The notes below the pieces were generated by a model. That model was not told where the DNA came from. It saw nothing but the letters and a program-made list of their open reading frames with translations, and searched no databases. 64,000 bases of DNA from Myxococcales bacterium (GTDB lineage: Bacteria; Myxococcota; Myxococcia; Myxococcales; Myxococcaceae), in the NCBI GenBank assembly GCA_016191815.1, contig JACPVI010000053.1, positions 78,709 through 142,708 of the forward strand. Direction: 5' to 3'. Below are positions 50,156-58,797 of the stretch, piece by piece. The position numbers and the translations under genes were made by a program. Position 1 is the stretch's first letter. Every line of letters starts with the position of its first letter.

Positions 50156-51051
50156 TCGAACCTCTCCGAGAGGCTGAAGTACCGCTCCCCGGTGTCCACG
50201 GCGACGGTGTACACGCGGCAGCCGGAGCCCTTCTCCAAAGCCAGCTTCGCCGCCGCCGCCACGTTGGCCCCGGTGGAGGGGCCCACCAGCAAGCCCTCCT
50301 CTCGCCCGAGCCGCTGCTTCATCCGCCAAGCCTCGCGCTCGCCGACCAGCACCACGCGATCCACCATCGCCCGATCGAGAAGTGGGGAGGGGCCACCCAG
50401 ACCAGGCAGTGAGTGGCCTGCGGCGGATTCGGGTTCGACGGCGATGATCTCCGCGGCGCCGAAGGCCGCCTTCAGTGCGCGGCCGTAGGCGCTGATCGCG
50501 GCGCCGCTGCCGACTCCGAGCACGAAGGCATCGATCCGGCCGCCGTCGGCGCGGACGGTCTCCAAAAGCTCGGCCGCGGCGGTCGCGTGGGCTTCCAGGA
50601 CGGTGGGATTGGAGAGCTGGTCGAGGAAGTGCGCCCCGGGGATCTTTGCCGCGAGCTGGCGGGCCGTCTCCCGGGAGCCCTCGATGCCCGCGGAGGCGGG
50701 GGTGAGGCTCACCTCGGCGCCGTAGGCCTCGAGAAGCTGGCGGGCCTCGATGGTGGCACTGCCCGGAATGGCGATGAGGAGCCGGTAGCCGCGCGCGGCG
50801 CACAGCATGGCCAGCGCGGCGCCGGTGTTGCCGAAGGTGGCCTCGACCACCGCTCCGCCGGCGCGGAGCTGCCCGCCGGCCTCGGCCCGTCCGAGGAGCT
50901 CCTTGGCCGCGCGATCGAAGGTGGAGCCGGTGGGCGAGAAGTGTTCGAGCTTGAGCCGGACCTCGCCGGCCCCCGGTGGCGACAGCCGCGACAGCGTCAC
51001 CGTGGGGGTGCCGCCGATCGTGTCCACAATGGATTCGCAGGCGGAAACCAT
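50152..51051 (-). CDS. Cysteine-synthase-like protein without the PLP lysine
   Basis: 299 residues, beta-family PLP fold: GTPTVTLSRL start, GVGSGAAISAY, STGANVAAA. The lysine that forms the Schiff base (N-P-x-x-S-V-K-D-R) is replaced: SPTGSTFDR, with Phe45 at the Lys position. The TSGNTG loop reads TFGNTG. It is thus unlikely to hold PLP. First gene of the operon whose last-but-one member is a normal CysM. It could regulate or bind CysM, or act as a scaffold. ATG 51051 or GTG 51066. Confidence 0.8.
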   Translation of the reverse strand: MVSACESIVDTIGGTPTVTLSRLSPPGAGEVRLKLEHFSPTGSTFDRAAKELLGRAEAGGQLRAGGAVVEATFGNTGAALAMLCAARGYRLLIAIPGSATIEARQLLEAYGAEVSLTPASAGIEGSRETARQLAAKIPGAHFLDQLSNPTVLEAHATAAAELLETVRADGGRIDAFVLGVGSGAAISAYGRALKAAFGAAEIIAVEPESAAGHSLPGLGGPSPLLDRAMVDRVVLVGEREAWRMKQRLGREEGLLVGPSTGANVAAAAKLALEKGSGCRVYTVAVDTGERYFSLSERFE

Positions 51052-51091
51052 CGGAAGCTTCGCCACGAGTCGTCTAGAAAGCAGAGTAGAT

Positions 51092-51382
51092 ATGAGATCC
51101 GGCGTCCCCTTGCTCGTGTTTTTGGTGCTCGGCCTCGCCGGGTGCCCCAAGCGTGGCGCTCTTGGGCCGGCGGACGCGGGGGCGGTGGACCGCAGGCCGG
51201 CCGAGGAGGCGTGCGTGGACGGCTGGCTCGCAAAGCGGAGGCTCGACCCGTACGGCTCCCCGGAGGGCACCGCCTACATGGGAGGCACGCCGCTTTTCGA
51301 CGAGCGCACCCAAGAAACCACCGACCGGCTGGAGTACGTCTACCGGCGTCATCCCGAGGCGAAGCAGGCCTGCGAGCGGTGA
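51092..51382 (+). CDS. Small lipoprotein
   Basis: 96 residues. ATG 51092. Lipobox LAGC at about residue 18. The mature part has two Cys (EACVDG, QACER) and ends at a position 16 bp before the histidine kinase gene, so it may be a periplasmic accessory of that sensor. No domain recognised. Diverges from the cysteine operon over 40 bp. Confidence 0.68.
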   Translation: MRSGVPLLVFLVLGLAGCPKRGALGPADAGAVDRRPAEEACVDGWLAKRRLDPYGSPEGTAYMGGTPLFDERTQETTDRLEYVYRRHPEAKQACER

Positions 51383-51385
51383 GAC

Positions 51386-51391
51386 TAGAAT
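51386..51391 (+). promoter_or_regulatory. -10 hexamer TAGAAT, leaderless-type
   Basis: TAGAAT ends 7 nt before GTG 51399 of the NarX-type kinase gene. It overlaps the intergenic space after the lipoprotein gene. No Shine-Dalgarno before the GTG. Confidence 0.4.
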
Positions 51392-51398
51392 CGCGCCC

Positions 51399-52682
51399 GT
51401 GAGCGAGTCGGATGCCATCGGGCAGGCGCCAGCTCAAGACCGGCGGGCGCGAGTCCAGTCGGCGCTGGAACGGCGGCAGCTCACGAAGGATGCCTCCCCG
51501 AGCGCCACCAGCCGCTCCTGGCTCCAGGAGCGCTTCGTGGCCCGCGCCCGGGCGCTCTTCTACGCGCGGATGATGTTCCTCACCCTGGGGCTGCTGATCC
51601 TCGCGGTGCCCGAATGGTCCCACTACTTCGGCCTGAGGGGCCCATGGGCCTTTGCGGGCTATTTCGCCATCCTGCTCTACAGCGTCGCCAACTACATGGT
51701 GATCGACCACCCGGCGGCGGGCAGGGTGGTGACCTACATCACGCTCTGCCTGGACCTGGTGATCATGGTGGTGCTGATCGCCAAGCCCCAGGTGGGCGGG
51801 GGTCTCCAGAGCCCGCTGCTGGCGACGCAGCTGTTGTTCACCACCCTCTTCGCGATCCTGTTTCCGAAGCCCCTGGCGATCATCCCTCCGCTCTTGGCGC
51901 TGCCGATCACCACCCGGCTCGATCAGCTGCTCAACCGCACTCCGAGCGCGGTCGAGCTGTTGACCCTGCTGTGGTACTCGGCATTGAACTTCATCATCAT
52001 CTACGTGGTGGTGTACTTAAACGAGCGGGAGCTGGCGGCCCACCGCGAGGTGTTGGAGCTGCAAGGAGACTTGAAGGAGCTGGCGGTGGTGGAGGAGCGA
52101 GCCCGCCTGGCGCGGGAGATCCACGATGGGCTGGGGGCGTCGCTCTCCTCGCTGATCATCCAGAGCGAGTATCTGATGCAGCTGACGAAGGACGACAAGC
52201 TCCTCGGCGAGATCCGCGAGTTGAAGGCCTCGGCGGAGGAGTCGATCGAGGAGCTGCGGCGAAACCTGAGGATGATGCGCGAGGACTTCGATCTGGTAGC
52301 GGGGCTGGAGGAGTACGTGAAGACCTTCCGCGAGCGGACGCAGCTTGACGTGCGCTTCGAGCGGAGCGGGGTGCAGGAGCGGCTGTCGCCGGACGTGCAG
52401 ATCGCGCTCTTTCGGGTGCTGCAGGAGGCGCTCTCGAACGCGGCCAAGCACGCCTCCGCGCAGCGGATCGAGGTGAAGCTGCTCTTCGACGGCGCGGCGC
52501 AGGCGGTGGGGCTTTCGGTGAAGGACGACGGCAAGGGGTTCGACCCGGGCGCGGCGCGGGTCGGGCACTACGGCCTTTTGAACATGCGGGAGAGGGCGAT
52601 GAAGCTGGGGGGCCAGCTGATCATCGACTCCGCTCCGGGCAAGGGAACGCAGGTAGCCTTCTCGATGCCGATGGCCAGTTGA
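51399..52682 (+). CDS. NarX/DesK-type sensor histidine kinase
   Basis: 427 residues from GTG 51399. Six or so TM helices between about residues 50 and 225. HisKA_3 segment EERARLAREIHDGLGASLSS with the acceptor His. HATPase with ALSNAAKHA (N box), DDGKGFDP and a GHYGLLNMRERA region. Such kinases partner NarL-family regulators, and one is encoded 15 bp downstream. The start is preceded by TAGAAT (51386-51391) at 7 nt, and no ribosome binding site is seen. Confidence 0.93.
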   Translation: MSESDAIGQAPAQDRRARVQSALERRQLTKDASPSATSRSWLQERFVARARALFYARMMFLTLGLLILAVPEWSHYFGLRGPWAFAGYFAILLYSVANYMVIDHPAAGRVVTYITLCLDLVIMVVLIAKPQVGGGLQSPLLATQLLFTTLFAILFPKPLAIIPPLLALPITTRLDQLLNRTPSAVELLTLLWYSALNFIIIYVVVYLNERELAAHREVLELQGDLKELAVVEERARLAREIHDGLGASLSSLIIQSEYLMQLTKDDKLLGEIRELKASAEESIEELRRNLRMMREDFDLVAGLEEYVKTFRERTQLDVRFERSGVQERLSPDVQIALFRVLQEALSNAAKHASAQRIEVKLLFDGAAQAVGLSVKDDGKGFDPGAARVGHYGLLNMRERAMKLGGQLIIDSAPGKGTQVAFSMPMAS

Positions 52683-52697
52683 TCCAAGGAGGCCCAG

Positions 52698-53378
52698 GTG
52701 GAAACCCCCGCGCCGACCGAGACTCCCTCCGGGCCGATCCGGGTCTACGTGGTGGAGGACCAGACCAAGATCCTCAAGAACCAGCTCAAGCTCCTGGAGG
52801 GCAGTGCCGATCTGGAGATCGTCGGTACCGCGCTCTCGGGCGAGACGGCGCTGGAGGAAGTCGGCCGAGTGAAGCCGGACGTGATGCTGCTCGATCTGGG
52901 CCTGCCGAGGATGAGCGGCATCGACGTGACGAGGCAGGTGAAGGCGAGCCTCCCGTCGGTGGAGATCCTGATCTTCACCATCTTCGACGAGGAGGACAAA
53001 GTCCTCGAGGCGGTGCGTGCCGGGGCGTCGGGCTACCTGCTCAAGGGCGCGCCGGCGGACAAGATCATCGAGGCGATCAAGGAGGTGCATGCGGGGGGGA
53101 CGGTGATCCAGCCGAACCTGGCTCGAAGGTTGCTCAAGCACTTCCGCGTTGAGGACTCGGAGCCGCCGGAGCCGGCGCTCAAACCTCTATCGGACCGGGA
53201 GAAAGAGATCCTCCAGCTGATCGCGAAGGGAGTTTCCAACAGCGAAGCGGCGAAGCTCTTGAGCGTGTCGAAGGCGACCATTCGCACGCACCTCGAGCAC
53301 ATCTACCACAAGCTCGAAGTGACCAACCGGGTAGAAGCGGTGACCGAGGGAATCCGGAAAGGGCTGATCTCGGTCTGA
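52698..53378 (+). CDS. NarL/FixJ-family response regulator
   Basis: 226 residues from GTG 52698, which has AAGGAGG upstream. Receiver domain with VVEDQ, phospho-Asp in VMLLDLGLP, and KGAPADKI. LuxR-type HTH in the last 65 residues: LSDREKEILQLIAKGVSN and TIRTHLEHIYHKLEV. Partner of the upstream kinase. Its regulon is unknown. Just after its stop begins the 149-bp nested inverted repeat. Confidence 0.95.
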   Translation: METPAPTETPSGPIRVYVVEDQTKILKNQLKLLEGSADLEIVGTALSGETALEEVGRVKPDVMLLDLGLPRMSGIDVTRQVKASLPSVEILIFTIFDEEDKVLEAVRAGASGYLLKGAPADKIIEAIKEVHAGGTVIQPNLARRLLKHFRVEDSEPPEPALKPLSDREKEILQLIAKGVSNSEAAKLLSVSKATIRTHLEHIYHKLEVTNRVEAVTEGIRKGLISV

Positions 53379-53383
53379 TAAGG

Positions 53384-53532
53384 TCTAGCGTCGAGAGTCG
53401 AGCGTCCAGTGGGCCGTCGAGCGGACGTCCAGCGGCGCCGGCCGTCCAGCGCTCGACCCTGGACAGTCAAGCGCTGGACGGCCGCTCGACGGGTTGCGCT
53501 CGACGCTCGACGCTCGACCCTCGACCGCTAGA
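53384..53532. repeat. 149-bp nested inverted repeat at a convergent gene junction
   Basis: Inner arms GGCCGTCCAGCGCT (53440-53453) and AGCGCTGGACGGCC (53470-53483) are perfect, with a 16-nt loop. A middle pair CCGTCGAGCGG (53414-53424) and CCGCTCGACGG (53482-53492) is also perfect. The outer TCTAGCG (53384-53390) pairs with CGCTAGA (53526-53532), and GTCGAG/CTCGAC units fill the rest. Fits a large bidirectional terminator or a mobile repeat. The right end covers the stop of the barrel gene. Confidence 0.75.
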
Positions 53533-54166
53533 AGGTGGCCCCGAGATTGATCGTCCCGAGGTAGCGTCCGCCGCTGGTCGAGTCGACCCCGAGGACGTCG
53601 CGGTCCTTCACCACGCTCGCGAAGTCCTGGTCGAACATCAGGCTGTAGCCGAAGCGCGCGTCGGCGGTGAAGTTGCCGACATGCGTCCTCAGCCCGGCGC
53701 CCAGCGGGACGTGTGCCAGGGTGTCCGAGGAGAAGCCCTCGTCCTGGCCACCGCGCACGTTGTAGCGATCGATTCCTACCCCCGCGAGCAGGTACGGCTG
53801 CACCCGCGTCGGGCTCAGACCCAAGGTCGCCACCGCCGAGCCGCCGTTGCGCATGATGTCCGCGCCACTGGTCGCCCCGGGCCCCAGACCCTCCCCGCGG
53901 CCGTTGTCGATCTCGTTCACCGCGCCGCTGTACCCAAGCTCGATCCCCACCATCCGGGTCGGCTTGAAGGCCGCAGTGACACTCCAGGCGGGCCCTGGGT
54001 TGAGCTGAGGCGAGAGGTCACCGGTGTAGCCCTCCACCCCGCCTCCCACCATCACCGTCAGGCCGCGCATGTCGGCGCGCTCGCGCTCCTCTGCTTCCTG
54101 GGCCAGCGCGGGAAGGCCCAGCAGCGCCACCGCCACCGCCCCTGCCAACCACCTCTGTCCATCCAT
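53528..54166 (-). CDS. Outer-membrane beta-barrel protein, OmpA/porin-like size
   Basis: 212 residues. ATG 54166 with GGAG 7 nt upstream. Signal cleaved after ALA (about residue 22). The mature part is a series of short beta strands (VMVGGGVEGYTGD, AWSVTAAFKPTRMVGIELGYS, YLLAGVGIDRYNV, ADARFGYSLMF) ending in NLGATF with a terminal Phe, as outer-membrane barrels need. Its stop codon sits inside the right arm of the long inverted repeat. Function unknown. Confidence 0.78.
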   Translation of the reverse strand: MDGQRWLAGAVAVALLGLPALAQEAEERERADMRGLTVMVGGGVEGYTGDLSPQLNPGPAWSVTAAFKPTRMVGIELGYSGAVNEIDNGRGEGLGPGATSGADIMRNGGSAVATLGLSPTRVQPYLLAGVGIDRYNVRGGQDEGFSSDTLAHVPLGAGLRTHVGNFTADARFGYSLMFDQDFASVVKDRDVLGVDSTSGGRYLGTINLGATF

Positions 54167-54310
54167 GGCGTCTCTCCTTCGGACCACCCCCCCCACGCGG
54201 TGAACGTTGGGCGTCCACTCAGGCAGCGCAAGGCCAAGCGGCCTGGCGGCGCGAGCAGACGGGCGGGCGCCCGGTGAGGGCCCCATCACCCTGCCTGGTC
54301 CGTTCTGCCC

Positions 54311-55774
54311 TCAGCGGCAGAATCCGAGAATCGCCCCCGAGGTCGAGGTCACCCGCGTGCAGCTCTTCCCGTCGAGGCAGCGCGCGTTCGGCTCGGTGCT
54401 ACACCGCGCGGGCGCGGGGGTGAGGCCGCACTCCACGTCGCACGGCCGCTCGCAGGCGGGCAGCTCGGAGAGGTTGCTCGCCATGCACACCAGGGCGCTG
54501 CCGCACGCGGCGCCCTTGAGCGAGTCCACCTCGGCGCACTTCTGCCCGGCGGCGGCCACCGTGGGCTTCTGCGGGATGCACACCCCGCTCCCGTCCGCGG
54601 TCACCAGCGCCCGCCCGTCCGCCGGGGTCGGCACGCAGCTCGCCTTCACCGCGCCGTAGTCCGCGCAGGTCCCGAGCGTGGCGCTGAAGACGTCGCACTT
54701 CTTGAGGCACACCCCCACCACCGCGTTGGTGTCCTCCAGCCGGTAGAGGTTCACGCAGGACTCGTCCGTGCCACAGGCAGGTTGCGGCGTCACCCCCCCG
54801 CGCGGATCGGTGGCGTTGCAGGCCCTAAGGCACAGCCCATCGCCGCCGGCGGCGAACCCGCACTCGAGGCCCGTCCCGCACTGCAGCGCCTGCGTCCCGG
54901 TCGACCAGTCGCGCTTGCAAGCAGCGTTGCGCGCCGCCGTGCCCGGCGGCTTGCAGTTCGCCGCGGTGTACAGGAAGTTGGAGAAGCGGAAGAACGAATA
55001 GGTGCAGTTGCCCGTCCCGGCGTCGCCCGGTTCGTACACCACCGTGGGGTTCTGCCCCGGCCGCTGCACCAACGTCGGCAAGAGGCAGGTGTTCGACACC
55101 GGCACCGCGCCGATGATGTTCTCCGAGCCCCCGTCGGGGTTGGCGAAGCGCTGCGCGCAGTCCGGACGGACGAAGAAGGACTGCGGCCAGCAGGCTCCGG
55201 ACTGGGTGTCGCACCACTCGTCGCGGTTGCACTGGGCGTCGGCGGTGCACGGCCTGAGGCAGAAGCCCTGCTTGCAGATCAGCCCGGCGGCGCAACTGGC
55301 GCAGTTCCCCGAGGGGCAGCCCTGCGTCTTGCACTCCTCGTAGAGCTGCGGCGAGTCACAGGCGCCCCCGGAACTCGTCACCGGGTTGAACATCTCGCGG
55401 CAGACCTGCCCCTCGGCCGCGCAGCTGTCCCTCGAGGCGCGGGTGAAGGGCAGGCAGCTGCACGAGCCCGCCACGCACGCCGCCTGGCCCTGCGCGCACT
55501 GGGTGCCGTTGCAGCTCGTGGTCTGCGGCACGCACTGGAACTGGCCCGCGGCATTCTTGGTGCACACGCCGGCGTCGCATCCCCCGCAGCCGTCCTCGCA
55601 CTGGTGCTTTTCCTCGTTGCAGATCTGCAGCGGCCCGCAGCCTCCGGTGCAGGGCCCCAACCCGGTGGTGGGTCCGCCGTCCTCCTTGCCGCCGTCCGGC
55701 ACCTGCGGCGGCGGCGGGCAGCCCAGGCAAACCACCAGCGCACCAACGGTGAACGCGAGGATTCGGGAGCTCAT
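54311..55774 (-). CDS. Cysteine-rich lipoprotein
   Basis: 487 residues. ATG 55774. Lipobox CLGC about residue 19. Gly/Pro linker, then a Cys-rich region with motifs such as GCGPLQICNEEKHQCEDGC and CTADAQCNRDEWCDTQ. Later half also has about 20 Cys with CxxxC spacing. Resembles the other Cys-rich lipoproteins at 2.5 and 33 kb, but the repeats differ. No enzyme motif is visible. Likely a surface or adhesion protein. Lies 144 bp downstream of the barrel gene's start, on the same strand. Confidence 0.7.
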   Translation of the reverse strand: MSSRILAFTVGALVVCLGCPPPPQVPDGGKEDGGPTTGLGPCTGGCGPLQICNEEKHQCEDGCGGCDAGVCTKNAAGQFQCVPQTTSCNGTQCAQGQAACVAGSCSCLPFTRASRDSCAAEGQVCREMFNPVTSSGGACDSPQLYEECKTQGCPSGNCASCAAGLICKQGFCLRPCTADAQCNRDEWCDTQSGACWPQSFFVRPDCAQRFANPDGGSENIIGAVPVSNTCLLPTLVQRPGQNPTVVYEPGDAGTGNCTYSFFRFSNFLYTAANCKPPGTAARNAACKRDWSTGTQALQCGTGLECGFAAGGDGLCLRACNATDPRGGVTPQPACGTDESCVNLYRLEDTNAVVGVCLKKCDVFSATLGTCADYGAVKASCVPTPADGRALVTADGSGVCIPQKPTVAAAGQKCAEVDSLKGAACGSALVCMASNLSELPACERPCDVECGLTPAPARCSTEPNARCLDGKSCTRVTSTSGAILGFCR

Positions 55775-55873
55775 GGAAGAGTGCTTTCCTTGCCGGCCGT
55801 TCGAGGGGCCGCGGACTCTAGAAACGAGGATGTAGGGTGTCAACACACCGTTGGTGCGCCGCGTCGCCGGCAA

Positions 55874-57406
55874 TCAGAAGGACACGGTGAGGCCCGGGGT
55901 CACCCAGGAGTAGGTTTCCTGGGCCGCCCCTCCGCACTGCGTCTCGTTGCACGGCCACTTCTGCCCGGGCCCGAAGAACTCGTCTCCGTAGGCTTCCAGG
56001 TTGAATCGCACCGCCAGCCCCAGCGGCCCCCAGAAGTTCCACAGGATGCCGGCCCTGGCCGAGATGCCCCAGGCGGTGGCCCCGCCTGTCTCGTGGCTGA
56101 AGTCGCCGAAGCCGGCGATCTCGTCCGGACCCGCTTTGGGGCCGATGAGGAAGCTGCCGCCTCCCAGGACGTGCACGCTGGAGGCGATGGGAATCGAGAA
56201 GTCCACTCCGGCCATCGGGAAGACGCGGTGCGAGCCCGGCAGGGGCACCTGCGACTCGGGGTCCACGTCGAAGTTGTGGCCGGCGACGCCTCCGCGAATC
56301 CCCAGGTAGCCAAGCGCGGCCTGCCTCCCCTTCCCCATCGTGAAGAAGTAGCGGAAGCTCCCCTGCGCGCTGAAGCCTTCGTCCACCGAAGTCACGATCC
56401 GCGCGTTGTCCGGAGAGGTGTCGCCGTCGATGGTGACTCGCGTCCTGGGGAATCCCCGGCTGTACCCAGCCACCACCCCGAGGCCGCGCAGCGGGCTGCC
56501 GTGCCAGGCCAGCGGGAAAATCTCCGCCTCCGCGTTCCCGCCAAGATAGGGGGCGTCCGGGTAGAAGTTCACCCGGTCGCCCTTCGGCTTGGGCTCAGGC
56601 AGGTCGTTGAACTCCGCGCAGGTCCTCACGCCCGGACGCGCGCAGTACGTACGCCAGGTCACCGTCCCAGTGAGCCACACCGACACCAACCTGGGCGTCG
56701 GGCGGCCGCCGCGGCGCCTGCCCTCGAGGTCGAGGTCAATGTCCCGCTCGCTCTCCGCCGAGGCGACCACCTCCGTCGGAGAAGAAGCCTCATCCGGCCG
56801 GCGATCCACCGTGCCTGTGGAGAGGTCCACCGCCGGCATCGACGTCTCCGTGCCGGTGCTCGACACGGGCGGCGGTTGCTCGGCGGGCGGCTTCTCGGGC
56901 GGGGGCTCCTCGGGAGCGAGCTCCGGCGGGGGTCCCGCGGGGGGCTCCGCGGCCACCTCGGGCTTGGGGGCCTTGCCGGCGGCGACGGCGATCGCCCGCG
57001 CGAGCTTCTGGGCGTGGCTCTTGGAGACGAGCCCGCGCTTGACGGGCAGATCCTTGGACCAGAGCAACTCGCCCGCCCCGTCGAGGATTCGCACGAGAAA
57101 GGTGTCTCCGACCGCGCCCTCCACCGCGGCGTCGAGCTTGAGTATCCGGCCTAGCTTCGCCACCGCCGGTGGAGTCATCGCCGCGGCGCCGCGGATCTTC
57201 TTTTTCGCCGCCGCGCTCTTGTACTGCTTGAGCGGCACCAGCTCGACCTCTCTGGCTCGGCCGAGGGCGGCCTCCACCTGGGCGCGGAGCTTCCCCTTGG
57301 GGTCCCCGGCGAACTCCAGCACCACGACCCGCTGGGCGGGGGCCGACTGCGCCCAGAGGAGCGCCGCCGCGGCGAGCATCGGAAGGCCAGGCAGGTTGAT
57401 TCGCAA
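55874..57406 (-). CDS. Exported protein with Pro-rich linker and C-terminal outer-membrane barrel
   Basis: 510 residues from TTG 57406 (GGAGG 10 nt upstream). An ATG at 57379 is possible. Signal peptide ends SAPAQ. Residues about 25-145 form an alpha/beta domain (RVVVLEFAGDPKGKL start) reminiscent of CsgG-type or FlgO-like N-domains. A Pro/Glu linker (150-190) and then, from 225, a beta barrel (VSVWLTGTVTWRTY, GYLGIRGGVAGHNF, GLAVRFNLEAYG) ending VTPGLTVSF. I do not know its function. Confidence 0.72.
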   Translation of the reverse strand: MRINLPGLPMLAAAALLWAQSAPAQRVVVLEFAGDPKGKLRAQVEAALGRAREVELVPLKQYKSAAAKKKIRGAAAMTPPAVAKLGRILKLDAAVEGAVGDTFLVRILDGAGELLWSKDLPVKRGLVSKSHAQKLARAIAVAAGKAPKPEVAAEPPAGPPPELAPEEPPPEKPPAEQPPPVSSTGTETSMPAVDLSTGTVDRRPDEASSPTEVVASAESERDIDLDLEGRRRGGRPTPRLVSVWLTGTVTWRTYCARPGVRTCAEFNDLPEPKPKGDRVNFYPDAPYLGGNAEAEIFPLAWHGSPLRGLGVVAGYSRGFPRTRVTIDGDTSPDNARIVTSVDEGFSAQGSFRYFFTMGKGRQAALGYLGIRGGVAGHNFDVDPESQVPLPGSHRVFPMAGVDFSIPIASSVHVLGGGSFLIGPKAGPDEIAGFGDFSHETGGATAWGISARAGILWNFWGPLGLAVRFNLEAYGDEFFGPGQKWPCNETQCGGAAQETYSWVTPGLTVSF

Positions 57407-57515
57407 GGACGAGTCGCCTCCAGATGGCGGTGCAGTCTATCCGCCCCCTGCTCCCGGACGGGAGCCCCGTGAGCATCTTTGCCACCCGGCGCAGCGAGGA
57501 TAGGCTCGCCCCCGG

Positions 57516-58031
57516 ATGCCTCGCACCCTCGCCTCCTACGTCAAGAAGCTCGGCCGCGAACCAGAGTCGTCGGGCGCGCCCTCGGTCCCAATCCTTCTGT
57601 GGGAAGCGCCTTTCTGGCAGCACGGGCAGTCGGACCCGGGGACCTCGACTGCCCCCGGCCAGCCCGACCGACCCCACGCCGGAGAGCCGCTGGTGTTGGA
57701 GGTCCGCCTGCGAGTCGCCAAGTCCGGAGGCTTTGCCGACACCATTCGCCTCGGGCGGATCGACACCAACGACGTGGTGATCGCCGACATGAGCATCTCG
57801 CGCTTCCACGCCTACTTCCGGCAGCGGAAGGGCACCGGGGAGTGGCTGCTCGCCGACGCCGGGAGCAAGAACGGCACCTGGATCGGGCCCTACCAGCTCG
57901 GCAACCGCAAGGAGCATCCCCTCCCCGATCGGGCGCGCCTGCGATTCGGAGACGTGCAGGTCCAGTTCTTCCTGCCGCCGACCTTCCTGGAGAAGCTGAC
58001 GGAGCTGGCCCGCGAAGCGGCGAGTCGGTAG
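57516..58031 (+). CDS. FHA-domain protein
   Basis: 171 residues. The FHA domain (about 70-150) has LGRIDTNDVVIADMSISRFHAYF and ADAGSKNGTWIG, including the Arg, Ser, His and Asn needed to bind phosphothreonine. Short N-terminal extension without motif. It probably reads out Ser/Thr kinase signalling, of which this genome has much. No kinase next to it. ATG 57516 follows TAGGCT (57501-57506) by 9 nt. Confidence 0.88.
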   Translation: MPRTLASYVKKLGREPESSGAPSVPILLWEAPFWQHGQSDPGTSTAPGQPDRPHAGEPLVLEVRLRVAKSGGFADTIRLGRIDTNDVVIADMSISRFHAYFRQRKGTGEWLLADAGSKNGTWIGPYQLGNRKEHPLPDRARLRFGDVQVQFFLPPTFLEKLTELAREAASR

Positions 58032-58044
58032 GCGCCTTCGCCAG

Positions 58045-58758
58045 CTATCCCCGCTGGATGGCCCAGCCGCGGCGCTCGGCCTCACGGACGAGGGCGTTTC
58101 TCTCCTCGCCGTATGGAGCGATCACCAGCGCCCGCTCGGCGTAGGAGAGCATCGGCAAGTCGAGCTCGCCGTTGCCCACCGCGAGCGCAGGCCGCCTTCC
58201 ACGCCCTTCGAGCAGGGTGACTTTTCCCTCCCCGCAAGGAATGGGCTCGAACACCTGGCCGGTGAGACGCCCCCGGTCGATCCCGCAGTCCACGCCGATC
58301 ACGCGCTCCGCAGGAATCCCGAGCTCCTGGCCGCCCGGCGCGACGACCCACCGCGGGCTGGCGGAGACGATCCACACCTCCAGGCCGGCGGCCGACAGCT
58401 CGTCCACCAGGGGACGAGCGAAGGCGAAGAAGCGCCCGAGGAAGCGGCGGCGGAAGAAATCTCCGCACACCCTCGAGAGCGCGGCCTCCTCGAAGTCGGC
58501 CATCACCTCGACCGCGAAGGCGTAGCCCTCGGCGGGGGACCGGGACACCCTCCGCTCGTACTCCTCGTAGACGCCACGGCTGCCCCGGTGACGGGGGAGC
58601 TGGTCCTCGGCGGCGAGGTACCGCAAGAAGTCCTCTCCCACGTCTCCGCGCCAGAGCGTGCCGTCCGCGTCGAGGGCCACGCAGCCGCCGGCCAGCGCGC
58701 GCACCTCCGAGACGGTCTTCCGGGCGGCGGGACAGAGCGGGTCGGGGCGGCCGGGCAT
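58045..58758 (-). CDS. HAD-family phosphatase (HAD-IB, SerB-like)
   Basis: 237 residues. Motif I ALDADGTLWRGD, motif II IVSASPRW, Lys in a GEGKVTLLEG context, motif III AVGNGELDLPML. Typical of HAD-IB phosphatases with a helical cap. Substrate unknown (phosphoserine or a sugar/lipid phosphate). Convergent with the FHA gene with a 13-bp gap. ATG 58758. Confidence 0.85.
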   Translation of the reverse strand: MPGRPDPLCPAARKTVSEVRALAGGCVALDADGTLWRGDVGEDFLRYLAAEDQLPRHRGSRGVYEEYERRVSRSPAEGYAFAVEVMADFEEAALSRVCGDFFRRRFLGRFFAFARPLVDELSAAGLEVWIVSASPRWVVAPGGQELGIPAERVIGVDCGIDRGRLTGQVFEPIPCGEGKVTLLEGRGRRPALAVGNGELDLPMLSYAERALVIAPYGEERNALVREAERRGWAIQRG

Positions 58759-58797
58759 CGGCGTGGCTATAGCAGAGCCGCACCTGGCCGGGCGATG

